A stretch of 64,000 bases of DNA from contig NC_133301.1 in NCBI RefSeq assembly GCF_005239225.2, forward strand, positions 4,923,157 to 4,987,156. Reading direction: 5' to 3'. Shown in pieces: positions 12,275-23,088 of the stretch. Both the position numbers and the translations under genes were made by a program. The notes under the pieces are model-generated. The model did no database searches, was not told the DNA's origin, and was given only the letters and a program-made list of their open reading frames with translations. This DNA is from Populus alba. Lineage: Eukaryota > Streptophyta > Magnoliopsida > Malpighiales > Salicaceae. Each line of letters starts with the position of its first letter. Position 1 is the first letter of the stretch.

Positions 12275-13533
12275 TCTAGCAATGCTTCTAACGACCATAA
12301 GTCATTAGGTGCCAACCAAGAATAGACACCTGAGAAACCGACATCCACTCACGACGCGGGCTTATTGGGTGCGATACCACCATATCAAGGAAGGGTCCCT
12401 TCAAAATAGGATCCATTTATCCAAAAGTACGAGACTTAGTGGAAGAATAACCTTTCAATGTAAGTTTGTTTTCCCTTCACATCAACTTGTACTATACTAA
12501 ATGGAGAATCACACTACAACTAGGTAAGATTGAAATCAAGAAAAAAAATTTAAAAATCATTTTAGTCATTTTATTTATTTATTTACTAACAGATAATTCA
12601 TTTATAGCATATAGGTTGCATGATTTTTGGTACGAGATGCGGTTTGGAAGGATTTCAAACCTTTATACATCAGAGAGGCCATGTGAGCGAATTATATGCA
12701 GTAGGTGATGCTTGATCTTTTTTTGTGACAATCACACTCCATTATGGAGAACCAAAACTGGCATGTTCACAGTTTTGTTACCATGTATAGTAATGGCTCC
12801 ATTCCATTTATTTCACATGTGAAGCGAATGATAAGATTCTTTTTTAATTATATTAATTTTTTATTTGTTGTTTTTTTTATAAATATATTTAAATAACAAC
12901 AATTTTCTCTTGCAGGCTATAGTTCTTGGACACGAACCAAGCCCGATGGAGCTTTTTATGGAAACATATGTATGAATTGATGACCGTAAAAAAAATGGTG
13001 CAATAATTCATGGATAGTCGAGCTCAACAATTTCTGGTATGTTGTTTTCAACCATTTTTTTTTCTTAAGTTATTATTTTTTTGAATTTTCTAACATTTTT
13101 CTTCTTGGATACATATAACACTGGGTTGAAGAAGAGATACAATGACGATCTTCGACCTATTTGAATCTCGATCTGGATTTGAGGTTGGAGGCAAGATCGT
13201 TCGATGAACCCGATAGAAGATGGGTGTACGATCTCTTTAACACTACGACAAAGTTCTTGTGGATGGCTCATAATATTTCAACCATTGGATGCTCACAATC
13301 AATTTTGAGAACTCAAACTCTTGAGTTCAATACAATTTTAGACTAATGAGTTAAAGATTGAACAACCCATCATGTTGGTGATTATGAACGACTTAATAAT
13401 GAGACGATCAAACTTCACTTATTGGTATTGGACATGAGATCACAAATGGATGATACATATGCTCCCTCTTATTTGCCCCATGGTCCAAACAAAGACCTGC
13501 TTCCTCCTTCTCCTCTAGCCCCTCTATTTTAGA
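12275..13533 (+). pseudogene. Transposase_24 (Ptta/En-Spm) relic
   Basis: Decayed second CACTA gene. Fragments on the + strand align in order with the six-exon gene at 24652-26371: a stretch corresponding to the RQFEAQWKDDLSM end of exon 1 near 12410-12460; RLHDFWYEMRF near 12615-12650; ELFMETYVCIDDRKKNG near 12950-13000; and DRRWVYDLFNTTTKF near 13215-13255. The intervening AT-rich stretches resemble its introns. Frames shift between the pieces, so no product is possible. Confidence 0.75.
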
Positions 13534-14060
13534 TTAATTATATTTGAATTTATAAATGTTTAAACCTGAATAAATATTTAAATTTTATATTAATTTATTT
13601 TTAATTATTTTTTGTTTCTATTTAGTAGATTTTAAAAAAAAATAAGTTTTTTTAATTATTATTGATGGGGTTTCCATTGCCAATGTCATTGCCACAATTT
13701 ACTCACCGATAAAATAACAAACTGTTTGTTTGACGGTTACATGTCAAATTCACTAACAGACATACCTATTGACGAAAACAATCATTGATAGCATGACATA
13801 TGATTTTTCTGTCAGTGATATATTATATTCAGTGATGGAAGTATCAACAAAATAAAATGGGTAAATTTTTTTTTTGGCATGCTTTATTTGTCAATAAATC
13901 CATCTGTAAAATTATTATCAACAGACCAAAAATCACCGACAACAGTTTTTTCAACGGATTATTTCAATCTGTGATCATGTCGGCAAGTTTCTTGCTGACA
14001 GACTGGGAGTATAAATACCAACATAAAATTTCATTAGTAAATCTAAAAATTCTAGTAGTG
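13534..14060 (+). repeat. 3' subterminal repeats and right terminus of the old CACTA element
   Basis: Scattered degenerate copies of ACCGACGGA/TCCGTCGGT (for example GACGGTTACATG, CAACGGATTATTTC, GTCAGTGATA) in both orientations, ending at the terminal TAGTG at 14056-14060. No gene. The 3 bp outside are AAC; the matching left-hand site is beyond the window. Confidence 0.65.
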
Positions 14061-14622
14061 AACACAAAATTATAGCTAGCACTTTAGGCTTAGCATATTC
14101 TTCTCTCCTGAATAGGAATTTAGGAGATTTTCACTGATGGTTCATATGGATTACTATTAAAGGTTGGACAATTGAATGACTTGTAATTTGCGACAACCCA
14201 ACCTTGAAGCATATATTCAAAGCATAAATGAAATTCAAATTTTCAGGTAATTTTGACATAAATCCTAAAAAATTCTAAATTTATCTAATGAAATCATTGG
14301 AACTCCTGAATAATTTTTAAATTCACTGTTTTCGTTTCATATTTAAATTTCAAGAACCTAACAGTTATAGTCGTCCCTAACCATATTAAAGGTCAAATTT
14401 TGAACCCATATATAGTAGAGGAGGGCATTACATGATTGTAGTTTGTTACCGACACAGCGCTTACAAATGCTAAATCATAACAGACTTGCTCTAATTTCAC
14501 ACCATACACAAGCTAATTATTACTTTGATTTCTACGAATAGTAATCAATTGAGATATGCCACAAGTGCCAATATATCTTCTAGGGTGGAGATTTTGCTGT
14601 AGTTTCTCGTCAGTGTCTTGTC
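14061..14622. other. 3' flank of the MYB locus
   Basis: Unique-looking AT-rich sequence between the CACTA right end and the MYB stop codon. It probably includes the former MYB 3' UTR. I see no gene, RNA or repeat in it. Confidence 0.4.
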
Positions 14623-15731
14623 TCATGGCCACTCTTCAGAATCAAGCAAATGTGCGAGAGACTCTAGGTCCAAAGCTGCATTGTCTTCAGGACAATGATT
14701 CAGTGCCCCGTCCTTGAACATGAGGTCATCAAATAAGCCCAAGGAATATTCAGAACCACTCTTCATTAGTGTATCTCCGTCTATATCATTCTGTAGAATT
14801 TCATTCCACTTCCCGAAATTGAAGAAATCTGAGCCATCATGACATGCATGAACCTCTGCAGTTCCGCAATGAAAATTTGGACCATCTTGTTGATGATTTA
14901 TCAAGGAAGCTTGAGAGGGGTCGTTCATGGCTGTTGAGGAGAGAATTTCAGGTGGTGGTAGTGGTGTCTGTGTCGGTGGTGGTGACTGTAATGAGAGAAA
15001 AACCTTGGTGCACCTAGTGGCCTCGGTGCGGATTACTTGGGTTGATTGTGTTGACTTTGATGGTTGGGTGCTGGTCATGGGTTTAATTGCTCTAGATTTG
15101 CTTTGAGAACTTTGTGTGGATTGTGAAGATGATTGGCCTTTAGCTTTTTTCCCCAGAGTAGTGTTCCAATAATTCTTGATTTCATTATCTGTTCGTCCAG
15201 GTAGCCTTCCAGCTATTAGAGACCATCTACTCATTCAAGAATGCTAGTAATAATTACCAGTACTGCTCATAAAAGCATAGGTAAACTGCGTAAAGCACAA
15301 ACGAGAGAGAGGGGGAGAGAGAGAACCTGTTACCAAGAAGGTTATGGAGCTTGATAATGAGTTCTTCTTCATCTTGGGAAATGTTGCCTCTCTTGATGTC
15401 TGGTCAAAGATAATTTAACCATCTGAGTCTACAGCTCTTACCACATCTCTTCAAACTTACATACACTCACAATATCCATTTCTTTCAACATGAAATCTTA
15501 TATAAAATTAAGTACTTTATTTAAATCATGTTTCCATTAAATGAGCATCAACGAACTCCACTCGTACATATGCAAAAGCTAAATGTTTCTACGAGTACCT
15601 GCTCTCTCGGGGAGGTTTCTCCAGTTGCCTTCTCCATGAGCTTTAATATAAGCGATCAGTATTTTGTCTTCTGAGGCAATCCAGGCTCCCCTGTTGAGTC
15701 CTTCCTTGGAGCAACATGGACTCCTTCCCAT
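14623..15731 (-). pseudogene. R2R3-MYB of TT2-like (subgroup 5) type, disrupted
   Basis: A three-exon R2R3-MYB: exon 1 15731-15599, exon 2 15456-15327, exon 3 15226-14623. With these junctions the frame is continuous for 289 codons. Exon 1 begins [18 protein letters not shown]3 keeps the bHLH-contact pattern (E-L-x2-K-x3-L-x6-L-x3-R). Exon 3 holds [13 protein letters not shown], which resembles the motif of proanthocyanidin activators of the TT2 group. Two lesions are visible. Codon 62, the Arg of the conserved NYLRPDIK stretch, is TGA (plus-strand TCA at 15404-15406). The exon 2 acceptor reads AA|G, not AG|G, at 15458-15456. Use of the AG one base further on would shift the frame. TT2-type factors activate flavan-3-ol genes together with bHLH and WD40 partners; this copy could at most make a truncated R2 peptide. 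Confidence 0.85.
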
Positions 15732-15807
15732 CTCTTTCCACGCACACCTCACACACACAAGTATAATAATTAGATAAAAGAGGTTATGTGGCTCTTTTAT
15801 AGGCCAT

Positions 15808-15925
15808 TGCCACACCTAGGTTGGAGACTGAGAGGTTGTCATGTTTTTTCTTTCAAAATATTAATATGCCACACCTAGGTTGGAGACGGAGAGGTTGTCA
15901 TGTTTTTTCTTTCAAAATATTAATA
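15808..15925 (-). promoter_or_regulatory. 59-bp tandem duplication in the MYB promoter
   Basis: Two nearly identical 59-bp units start at 15808 and 15867, about 75-195 bp upstream of the MYB ATG. Each contains CACCTAGGTTGG, which on the gene strand reads CCAACCTAGGTG and so includes CCWACC, a MYB-binding consensus. The duplication therefore doubles a possible MYB site. Confidence 0.6.
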
Positions 15926-16740
15926 AAAATATACTAGCATTGCTAACATGTTTTTAATAAAAAAAAATTAAATTATATAAGGATTGACTTGTTGAGATAA
16001 AAAAAATATAGTTTGACTAAAAAATCTCAAGACGATATATATATATTGAAATGATAAGATATTGGATAAACCTGGGTCAACCTTAGTTAAAATATAAAAA
16101 TATCAACCCAGGTCATGAGACCGCGACAAAATCATAGAAAGCAAATAAAAAAAATATTAAAGGTTATTTCTCAATCAATCAATTTTTGAAGAATAAAATT
16201 GAAAAATTCAATTAAAAAAGAATAAAAAAACCCCAATTAACTTGTCAAATCTGAATCATAAAACCGATATAAACCTAATAGAAAGTGGATCAAAATAAAT
16301 TATGAAGCCTAATTCTCAATTAATTGAATGTTGAATGATGAAATTAAAAAATAAAATCTATTAAAAAAAGGATCCATAAAAAAACCCAAGTTAACTTGAA
16401 TTAATCCACCAAACCTTAGATCATAATACTACGATAAACCTTATATAAAGAAAATCGAAATAAATTATGAAGTTTAATTCCTAGCCAAACTAAATATTGA
16501 ATAATGAAATAAAAAAAATTTTAATTACAAAAAAGCATAAAAAAAACCTAAGTCAACTAGGTTAAGCCACAAAACTCACTATTTATGTCATGAGATTGGA
16601 ATAACCTCATATAATATAAATTGAAATAAATTATGAATCTTAATCCCTAATAAATTCAATGTTAAAAGATAAAATTAAAAAAATAAAAATAAAATTGAAA
16701 ATTAAACTAAATTTAATATTAAAAATAATATTGTTTCAAT
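15926..16740. repeat. Dispersed tandem repeat family, copy A
   Basis: AT-rich repeating sequence with units of roughly 150-170 bp. The recurring core is a stretch like TCAATTAATTGAATGTTGAA, then GATGAAATTAAAAA, then CCAAGTTAACTTG-type phrases (units near 16170, 16318, 16466, 16638). The same family occurs at 34600-36130 and, more weakly, at 48500-48900. No coding content. Confidence 0.55.
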
Positions 16741-16919
16741 AAATTACTGAGAAAGGAATTAGTGATTTCTCCTCTTTAATTAGTTTTTTTGTTGGCAAAT
16801 ATACCAACTTGGCATAATGATAAGTTATATACTAATTTGGGTGTAAATGATATTTTAATATACTTCAAATTAAAAAAAATAATAATTGTTTTTATACATA
16901 TAACTAGCTTCAAAATGCT

Positions 16920-17120
16920 TTAGGAAATGTTTGGCATTATGGTAACGATTACTTTTCAAAGTGTTTTTACTATATATATATGTGTGTGTGTGTATTTAAA
17001 AAAAAAAATTTAGTTTTGATATCAGCATATTAAAATGATAAAAAAATACTAAAAAACTAATTTTAATAAAAATTTTAAATTTTAGACAAACAATATTTTA
17101 ACCACAATGCTAAACTCCGT
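16920..17120. repeat. MITE-like dispersed repeat
   Basis: One of at least nine related AT-rich elements in the window that share a core of AAAGTGTTTTT, then runs of A and T, then a phrase like GATATCAGCATATTAAAATGA. It includes a (TA)n(TG)n run at 16972-16993. No coding capacity. The terminal inverted repeats are too worn for exact limits. Confidence 0.45.
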
Positions 17121-18701
17121 CTAGTGTTACTTAACTGCTCTTCTTGTTACAATTATTTTCTAATGTATAGTTTTTTTATGATATTTAATCTAATGTTTTC
17201 TAGATAATTGATTGTTATATCCTAAAAGATAAGATTTAACAATATTAATTACTTTTTTATTGCTATGGCATAATCTATCTATGAGTCAACTTATTAATTC
17301 TTTTTTATTGATATAGACACACACACTTAACAATATTTCATTTTACTTTAATACACTTCAAAGGTTTCCAACCGTATGTTAGCTATAGCCTCTTCCATTT
17401 GCTATGGCAATAATTGATAAAGCTTTTGAACATGCAAATAGAAGTCCAACAAGAAACTATTAAATTGTTACCCGAATCTGGTTATCTTAGAAATGCTACT
17501 GCTCAAATTTTGTGCAGCTTTTATCCTTTCCAAATTACAATTGCTTTCATGCGTGTTAAGAGTGAGATCCAAATGGCTTGAATTGTGCTAGATTTGTTGG
17601 CTTGCGTGGCAGAGATTCCTGATGTCCACCTATACACAAGATCAGGATAGAGGTGAGAAACAATTGACCATTGTGACTCTTAAGCCAATAAAGACCTCAT
17701 TTTAGAAAATAAAATTTATTTGAGTATGTGAAACATTATCTAAAATTTAATACATTCTCATAAATCATGGGTGAACTTTTATTTCATCATAGTACTCATT
17801 TAACAATCATAGTCATATTATAGTAACTATTGTTCACAACATATTTGACTCATACTTTGATTCACTTTCTCAAATACACTTAACTCGTATGATTTTATAT
17901 ATTCCTCACAACCATCTCTGGTCCACACCATTGTTTCAATCCTCAATATATTTAATTTATGACACTTATTGTTTTACAAATATGTTTATACCCTTTCAAC
18001 TTCTTGAGTATTCAGTTTGTTCGAACCAATATTCATGTTATTTTAACTCATTATATACCATTTTAGCTCCCACTTATGATTCATTTCATATACACATTCA
18101 CGTTCTTTTAACATATATTTTGTCATTTTAGCTTTTTGTGCGATTATTTGCCTAGTTCAATCTCGCTAATTCATATTTATCATCATCATTATGGTTCATC
18201 ATTTCATTACCTTTTCACATAGACCGAGCTATTATTTTCCACACTATTTTGACTCTTTTTTTCAAAAAGATTTAAGCCTTGCACTTTACCTCGACTTATT
18301 ACTTTCAAATAAAAACTTTCTTAATTTAATGAAATTTTAGCAGTGTCTCTTAAAATTAAATGATCTCATATATCGACATTAACAATCCACAAACATTCCA
18401 AACAAATCCACGGTCTTACCATCATGGACCTTAAACATTACATTACTAATCATGAATAAAATTCAACAATAAAATAACAAATACATAAATGCATAATTTT
18501 ATTTCATTAATCCGTAGTTAACACTTTAACACAAATACATAATTTTATTCTATTAGTCAACTATTTAATTCCATCTAATAACCCATTAATAACCTAGCAA
18601 GACAGTCACATTGATGCCAATAGCTCTATTCTAAGCAACTTAATCAATCAAGTATCTTAACAGTCAATGACATTGATGTCACTATTTTAACTTCAAATAG
18701 C
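17121..18701. other. Intergenic, no recognised gene
   Basis: AT-rich sequence. 17440-17640 is less AT-rich and could be an old gene fragment, but I cannot name it. Short ORFs show no family motifs. Nothing else supported. Confidence 0.4.
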
Positions 18702-19112
18702 TAGTCAAATTCAATATACTAGTCATCAACCTTATTGATTCAACTAGCTCCAAATTAGTTGTCTAGTCAAATTCAATATGTAGGTCATCAATCTCATTGA
18801 TACCACTAGCCCCAAGTAGGTCGATCGGTCAAATTAAATAGTCGTCATCAACTTTGTTAATGTCATTAACCTTAAACAAGTCCGCTAGTCAAATTAAATA
18901 TGTCAATCATAAACCTCGTTGATTCCACTAGCAGCAAACAGCCTGGCTAGTCAAATTCAATATGTCGGTCATTTGTCACTAGCCCCAAACAGGTTGGCTA
19001 GTCAAATTAAATATGTCGGTCATCAACCTCGTTGATGCCACCAGCCCCAAACATGTCGGCTAGTTAAATGAAATATGTTAGTCATCAACCTCATTGATGC
19101 CACTAGTCTCCC
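18702..19112. repeat. 62-bp minisatellite, about 7 units
   Basis: Units start at TAGTCAAATT-type phrases at 18702, 18764, 18826, 18886, 18948, 18999 and 19061 (spacings 62, 62, 60, 62, 51, 62). Units contain variants of CATCAACCTCGTTGATG, a 7-bp stem with a 3-base loop, followed by CCACTAGCCCCAAACAGG. More decayed units may extend left to about 18590. Confidence 0.8.
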
Positions 19113-19115
19113 CCA

Positions 19116-19116
<1 letters not shown>

Positions 19117-19146
<30 letters not shown>
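19117..19146. repeat. (CA)15 microsatellite
   Basis: Fifteen uninterrupted CA units directly following the 62-bp minisatellite. Confidence 0.95.
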
Positions 19147-19151
<5 letters not shown>

Positions 19152-19662
19152 ATTTCCAACCTCATAGGCGCATTCACATCACAATATTTTTATCTGTTTT
19201 CCTACTCGTAGGCAATATTCATACAATAATAACATTTCTTGTGCCCGTAAAAAATATTCACATAACAATATTTCTTATTCTTGTAGGCAATATTCATGTA
19301 ATAAAATTTCTCATGCATGTAAACAATATTTTTCATGATATATAGTAGTAAAGAATACATATAATATCTATCATATTCTAGCATTACAAAAATTTTAACA
19401 ATTAAAGAAGTAAAGGGGCAACTCTTACCTTAAGATCTTGTTATACACACTCCTGAGAAGTCAAGTCCCACTCCGTATGCTTCTCTAACATTTCAATAAA
19501 ACATCCTGAATCAATATTCAAACATTTCTAGTTCATTACTCACATTTACTAATTAACGAAATCAAATACTTTCATGACGCGAATTCCAGGTTTGACGGGT
19601 TAACCCAATTAATTCAGATTTTTTTTTTCATTAGTTTTTTTCTTCATGTTGGTTTTTTTTTT

Positions 19663-19945
19663 CTTTTTAGTTAATCTATTTAATTATCACACTTTTATGA
19701 CACAATCTTGCAGCCGAACCCACATCCAAGGCTATTGGTCTAATGTTGCAGTCAGACTCATTTAAACTTGAGTCATGTAAGTTTAATATTATTATTAATA
19801 TTATAAATATTACTTTTGGGTCAAGCGTTGTAGCTAAACCCAAGGCTTTTGGGTATATCTTTGCAGAAAAACCTAACACTCTTAGATCTTAACATTTTTT
19901 GATATTTTTTATGCAAGAAAAAAAAAAATTACCCGTGGCATGTGC
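19663..19945 (+). repeat. ~285-bp direct repeat, copy 1
   Basis: Pairs with 20716-21000. Shared phrases include CTTTTATGACA, ACCCACATCCAAGGCTATTGG, GTTTAATATTATTATTAATA and TTTTGGGTATA, in the same order. It ends with ACCCGTGGCATGTGCC, a worn version of the hairpin that ends copy 2, so the Helitron 3' end seems to have been duplicated. Confidence 0.75.
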
Positions 19946-20356
19946 CTTTGTTTTTTTTTTCTTTTTCTTTTCCTTTTTAAGCCATTTACCGTGGACTGCA
20001 CAGTGCAATCTACAGTGAAAAAGATGATGCCTTTAGTTTTTTTCTTTTTTCTTTGTTTTTTAATTTTTTAATTTCTTTTTTTAATATTAATTTCTTTTCT
20101 ATTTAATTATCAGACTTTTATGACACGGATCCCAGATTTGATGGGTTAACCTAGTTGATTCATAGTTAATTAAGAATTTTTTTCTCTTTCTTCATTAACT
20201 TTTTTCCTCTTATATGTTTTTTTTTCTTTATTTTTTCTTTTTAATTAATATTTTTTTATTTAATTTAGTTCATTAATATTAATTTTTTTTCTATTTAGTT
20301 ATCATTTGATGCCTTTAGTTTTTCTTTTTGTTTCTTTTTTCGTTTTTATACATTTG

Positions 20357-20385
20357 ATTGTGGACTGCACAATGCAGTCCACAAT
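20357..20385. repeat. Perfect 13-bp inverted repeat with 3-base loop
   Basis: ATTGTGGACTGCA, loop CAA, TGCAGTCCACAAT. A worn version lies at about 19990-20015 (GTGGACTGCACAGTGCAATC). It lies inside the probable Helitron. It could be an internal copy of a terminator hairpin or a small-RNA source; nothing shows which. Confidence 0.85.
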
Positions 20386-20715
20386 GAAAAGGTTGATGCA
20401 TTTTGTTTTTTTTATTTTTATTTTTTTTAGTTAATTTTTTTCGTTTAATTTAGTTTGTTATTGTTAAATATTTTTATATTTAGTTATTAAACTTTCATGA
20501 TACAGATCCCGGGTTTGATGGATTAACCTGGTTTCACAAATTAGCCCAATTAATTCTAGGTAACCCATCAATTTTTTTTCCTATTTAGTTATCAAACTTT
20601 CACGGCACGAATTCAAGGTTTGACGGGTTAATATGGTTTGAAGGGTTAACCCAGTTAATTCAAAAAAAAAAAAAATTTCGTTAGTTTTTTTCTTCCTGTT
20701 GGTTTTTTTTTTCTT

Positions 20716-21000
20716 TTTAATTAATCTATTTGATTATCATACTTTTATGACATGACCTTGTAGCTAGACCCACATCCAAGGCTATTGGATCCGGTATTGC
20801 AGTTAGACCCACTTAAACTTGGGTCATGCAAGTTTAATGTTATTATTAATATTATAAATATTACTCTTGGGTTAGTTGTTGCAGCCAAAGCCAAGACTTT
20901 TGGGTATAATTTTACAGAAAGATGTAACACTTTTAGCCCTTAGTTTTTTTTATATATTTTTTTAAGCAAAAATAAATTAACCCGCGGCATCGCGCGGGTA
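20716..21000 (+). repeat. ~285-bp direct repeat, copy 2
   Basis: Second copy of 19663-19945. Here the final hairpin is intact (CCCGCGGCATCGCGCGGG), and the Helitron-type CTAG end follows at 21007-21010. Confidence 0.75.
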
Positions 21001-21010
21001 ATGTAACTAG

Positions 21011-21576
21011 TTAATACTAAAATCAATTGTTTTGTATCTGGAACGTGGCCGATCAAAAATGTTCTCTCTCCTATTTTTTATGTTTAGTTTCTTTCTCTTT
21101 TTTTATATTTTTAAAGGTTAAAACGTGATTGGAATGAAGTTTTAAGACTAAATCATAAATGCTGAAACCAACAAGCACCAAATTAAAAAGAAAACGAAAA
21201 AAAGTCTACAATTAAATATGATTAATGATTAATGAATTATGAGTTTGTGCGAAGTGTAGGGTAAACAATGTTTTACAGTTTCGTTTTAGTTACAATGGCA
21301 GCTAAAGAAAATGACTGCTAGCCGAATAAGACACTAAAAAATTAGTTTTCAACTTATTTTTATCTAGAAACATGAATCTTTTTTGTCACCTCAATGTCGC
21401 TAATTGAAAGCTTTTTTCTTTTTTCTTTTTTCTTTTTTCTAATGACTCTGTCTCTTTCCATTATTTAATTAGGATTGAAATGTGATAAAAATATTAAATC
21501 ATAAATGCTGAAAACTATTGGGATTAAAGTGAAAAAAATATAAAAAATGCATAGATAATGAATTGTGAGTGAGTAC
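21011..21576. other. Intergenic, no recognised gene
   Basis: AT-rich, with a short (TTTTTC)n tract at 21413-21438. Part of it (21200-21300) resembles the start of the following minisatellite. No gene seen. Confidence 0.4.
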
Positions 21577-21895
21577 GAATTGTAGGGTGAACAATGTTTT
21601 ATCGTATTGTTTTAGTTGTATTGTATAATGTATAATATAGTATATAATGTCTAATGTGTAATTTTTTTTTGTGTCTAATGGCGAATTGTAGGGTGAACAA
21701 TGTTTTATCGTATTGTTTTAGTTGTATTGTATAATGTATAATATAGTATATAATGTCCAATGTGTAATTATTTTTTTTGTCTAATGGCGAATTGTAGGGT
21801 GAACATTGTTTTATCGTATTGTTTTAGTTGTATTGTATAAAAAATATCGAATTGTTTTTGTGTCTAATGTCGAATTGTAGGGTGAACAAGTTCCA
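21577..21895. repeat. 106-bp minisatellite, about 3 units
   Basis: GAATTGTAGGGTGAACAATG starts units at 21577, 21683, 21789 and, in shortened form, 21872. The unit also holds TTTTATCGTATTGTTTTAG and several TATAATGT repeats. Spacings are 106, 106 and 83. Confidence 0.85.
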
Positions 21896-22069
21896 ATATT
21901 ATTCTGGGGTTTCCTTAATGAATATAAAAAAATATTAAACAATTTATGGTAAAATTATCAAATTAATCAATTACATCATATTTTTAATATCAAATCAAAT
22001 TTTATCATCTGATTTGATGATCAAAATAAAATAAAATAAAATCTAGGTAGAACCCAATCAAATTGCATC

Positions 22070-22863
22070 ATATTCCTAATGTTTTATAATTTTTTAATTT
22101 ATTTTTTAAAAATTATTTTTAATATTAATATATTAAAATAATTTTAAAATATATAAAAAATTAAACTAAATTAAAAAAAATTAACAAATATTTTTAAAAC
22201 ACAAAAACAAATAAACCTTCAACCAAGACAAATGCTAACTTATTGTCAGTCTACAAATGTATGGGAAACTAAGATATGGTCGCGCACATACTACATTAGA
22301 AGAACTTTATGGTTTAATATTTTAAAAAAAAAATTATTTATAATATTAACATATCAAAATAATTTAAAAATATAAAAAAAATACTAATTTAAACTAAAAA
22401 AATAACAAATATTTTTAAAACATAAAAAACAAATAGACCATCCAAAACAAATGCTAACTTGCCAATTTATACATGAATGGGAAACTGAGACATGTTCGTG
22501 CATGTACCACATGAATGGGAAACTGAGACCACATGACATACTGATGATTTCTGTGGTTTACAACGAATACAAAACCTTCCACAATTATAAAGTGATCGAG
22601 AAAGTAGTGGTTTTTTTTATTTAAAAATATATTAAAATAATATTTTATTATTTTTTTAAAATTATTTTTAATATAAGTACATTAAAATAATCCAAAGATA
22701 CCAAAAAATAATAATTTAAAATAAAAAAAATATTTTTTAAAATTTAAAAACAAATAAAACCTCAACCCAAGATAAATGCTAACCCATTGCTAGTCTGCTC
22801 ATGTATGGGATGCTTTGACTTGCCGGAGCACCTACCAAACATCTTAAAATAAACTCTTTTATT
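22070..22863. repeat. Array of three AT-rich MITE-like units
   Basis: Three similar blocks end near 22275, 22490 and 22815. Each has A/T runs, then an AACAAATG(C)TAAC phrase, then a phrase like AGTCTACAAATGTATGGGAA. A fourth copy of the last phrase lies at 23376-23410. The third block is interrupted by the SINE at 22864. Confidence 0.6.
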
Positions 22864-23075
22864 AAACCATGTAGGTGGTGGCCTAGTGGTAAAAGATTGG
22901 GACCAAGAGGTTTGCTTTCTCTGTAGTCTCAGGTTCGAACCCTAAGTTGCTCATATGATGGCCACTGAAGATTTACATTGTCGTTAATTTCAGGGCCCGT
23001 GGGATTAGTCGAGGTGCGCGCAAGCTGGCCCGGACACCCACGTTAATCTAAAATAATAATAATAATAATAATAAT
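22864..23075 (+). mobile_element. tRNA-derived SINE with 13-bp target duplication
   Basis: A 212-bp element with a pol III A-box-like GTGGCCTAGTGGT near its start and B-box GGTTCGAACCC, a 3' body with GGGCCCGTGGGATTAGTCG and GCGCAAGCTGGCCCGGACAC, and an (AAT)n tail. It is flanked by AAACTCTTTTATT (22851-22863) and AAACTCCTTTATT (23076-23088), one mismatch. Related copies lie at 51824-52025 and 55751-55950. The family resembles Au-type and Salicaceae SINEs. Confidence 0.92.
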
Positions 23076-23088
23076 AAACTCCTTTATT

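Larger units (their letters stand above)
1..14060 (+). mobile_element. Decayed two-gene CACTA (En/Spm) transposon, left end outside the window
   Basis: An old CACTA DNA transposon on the + strand. It holds a tnp2-type transposase relic (1060-10507, interrupted) followed by a Transposase_24 relic (about 12275-13533), the same gene order as the intact-ended element at 24043-31290 read on its coding strand. The right end is TCTAGTAGTG at 14051-14060, whose reverse complement CACTACTAGA matches the ends CACTACAAGA and CACTACCAGA of the younger element. Degenerate subterminal motifs of the ACCGACGGA/TCCGTCGGT type lie at 150-360 and 13670-14050. Many stops and frameshifts show it is dead. The left terminus is not visible. 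Confidence 0.85.
19570..21010 (+). mobile_element. Probable non-autonomous Helitron, 3' end clear, 5' end uncertain
   Basis: The 3' end has Helitron hallmarks: a GC-rich hairpin CCCGCG-GCATCG-CGCGGG at 20981-20998 in otherwise AT-rich DNA, then 8 bases, then CTAG (21007-21010) followed by T. This matches the hairpin plus CTRR|T rule. The body is low-complexity with several copies of TTGACGGGTTAACCCAGTTAATTC-like phrases (near 19592, 20137, 20514, 20617). No Rep/helicase gene is present. I could not find a convincing 5' TC terminus, so the left limit is a guess. Confidence 0.55.

Noticed and set aside
17440..17660. Possible gene remnant with an open reading of about 40 codons
   Set aside because: Composition is more balanced than the flanks, but I could not match it to any family.
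22864..22945. tRNA gene suggested by A- and B-box matches
   Set aside because: No cloverleaf acceptor stem; the sequence continues into a SINE body with a tail and target duplication.
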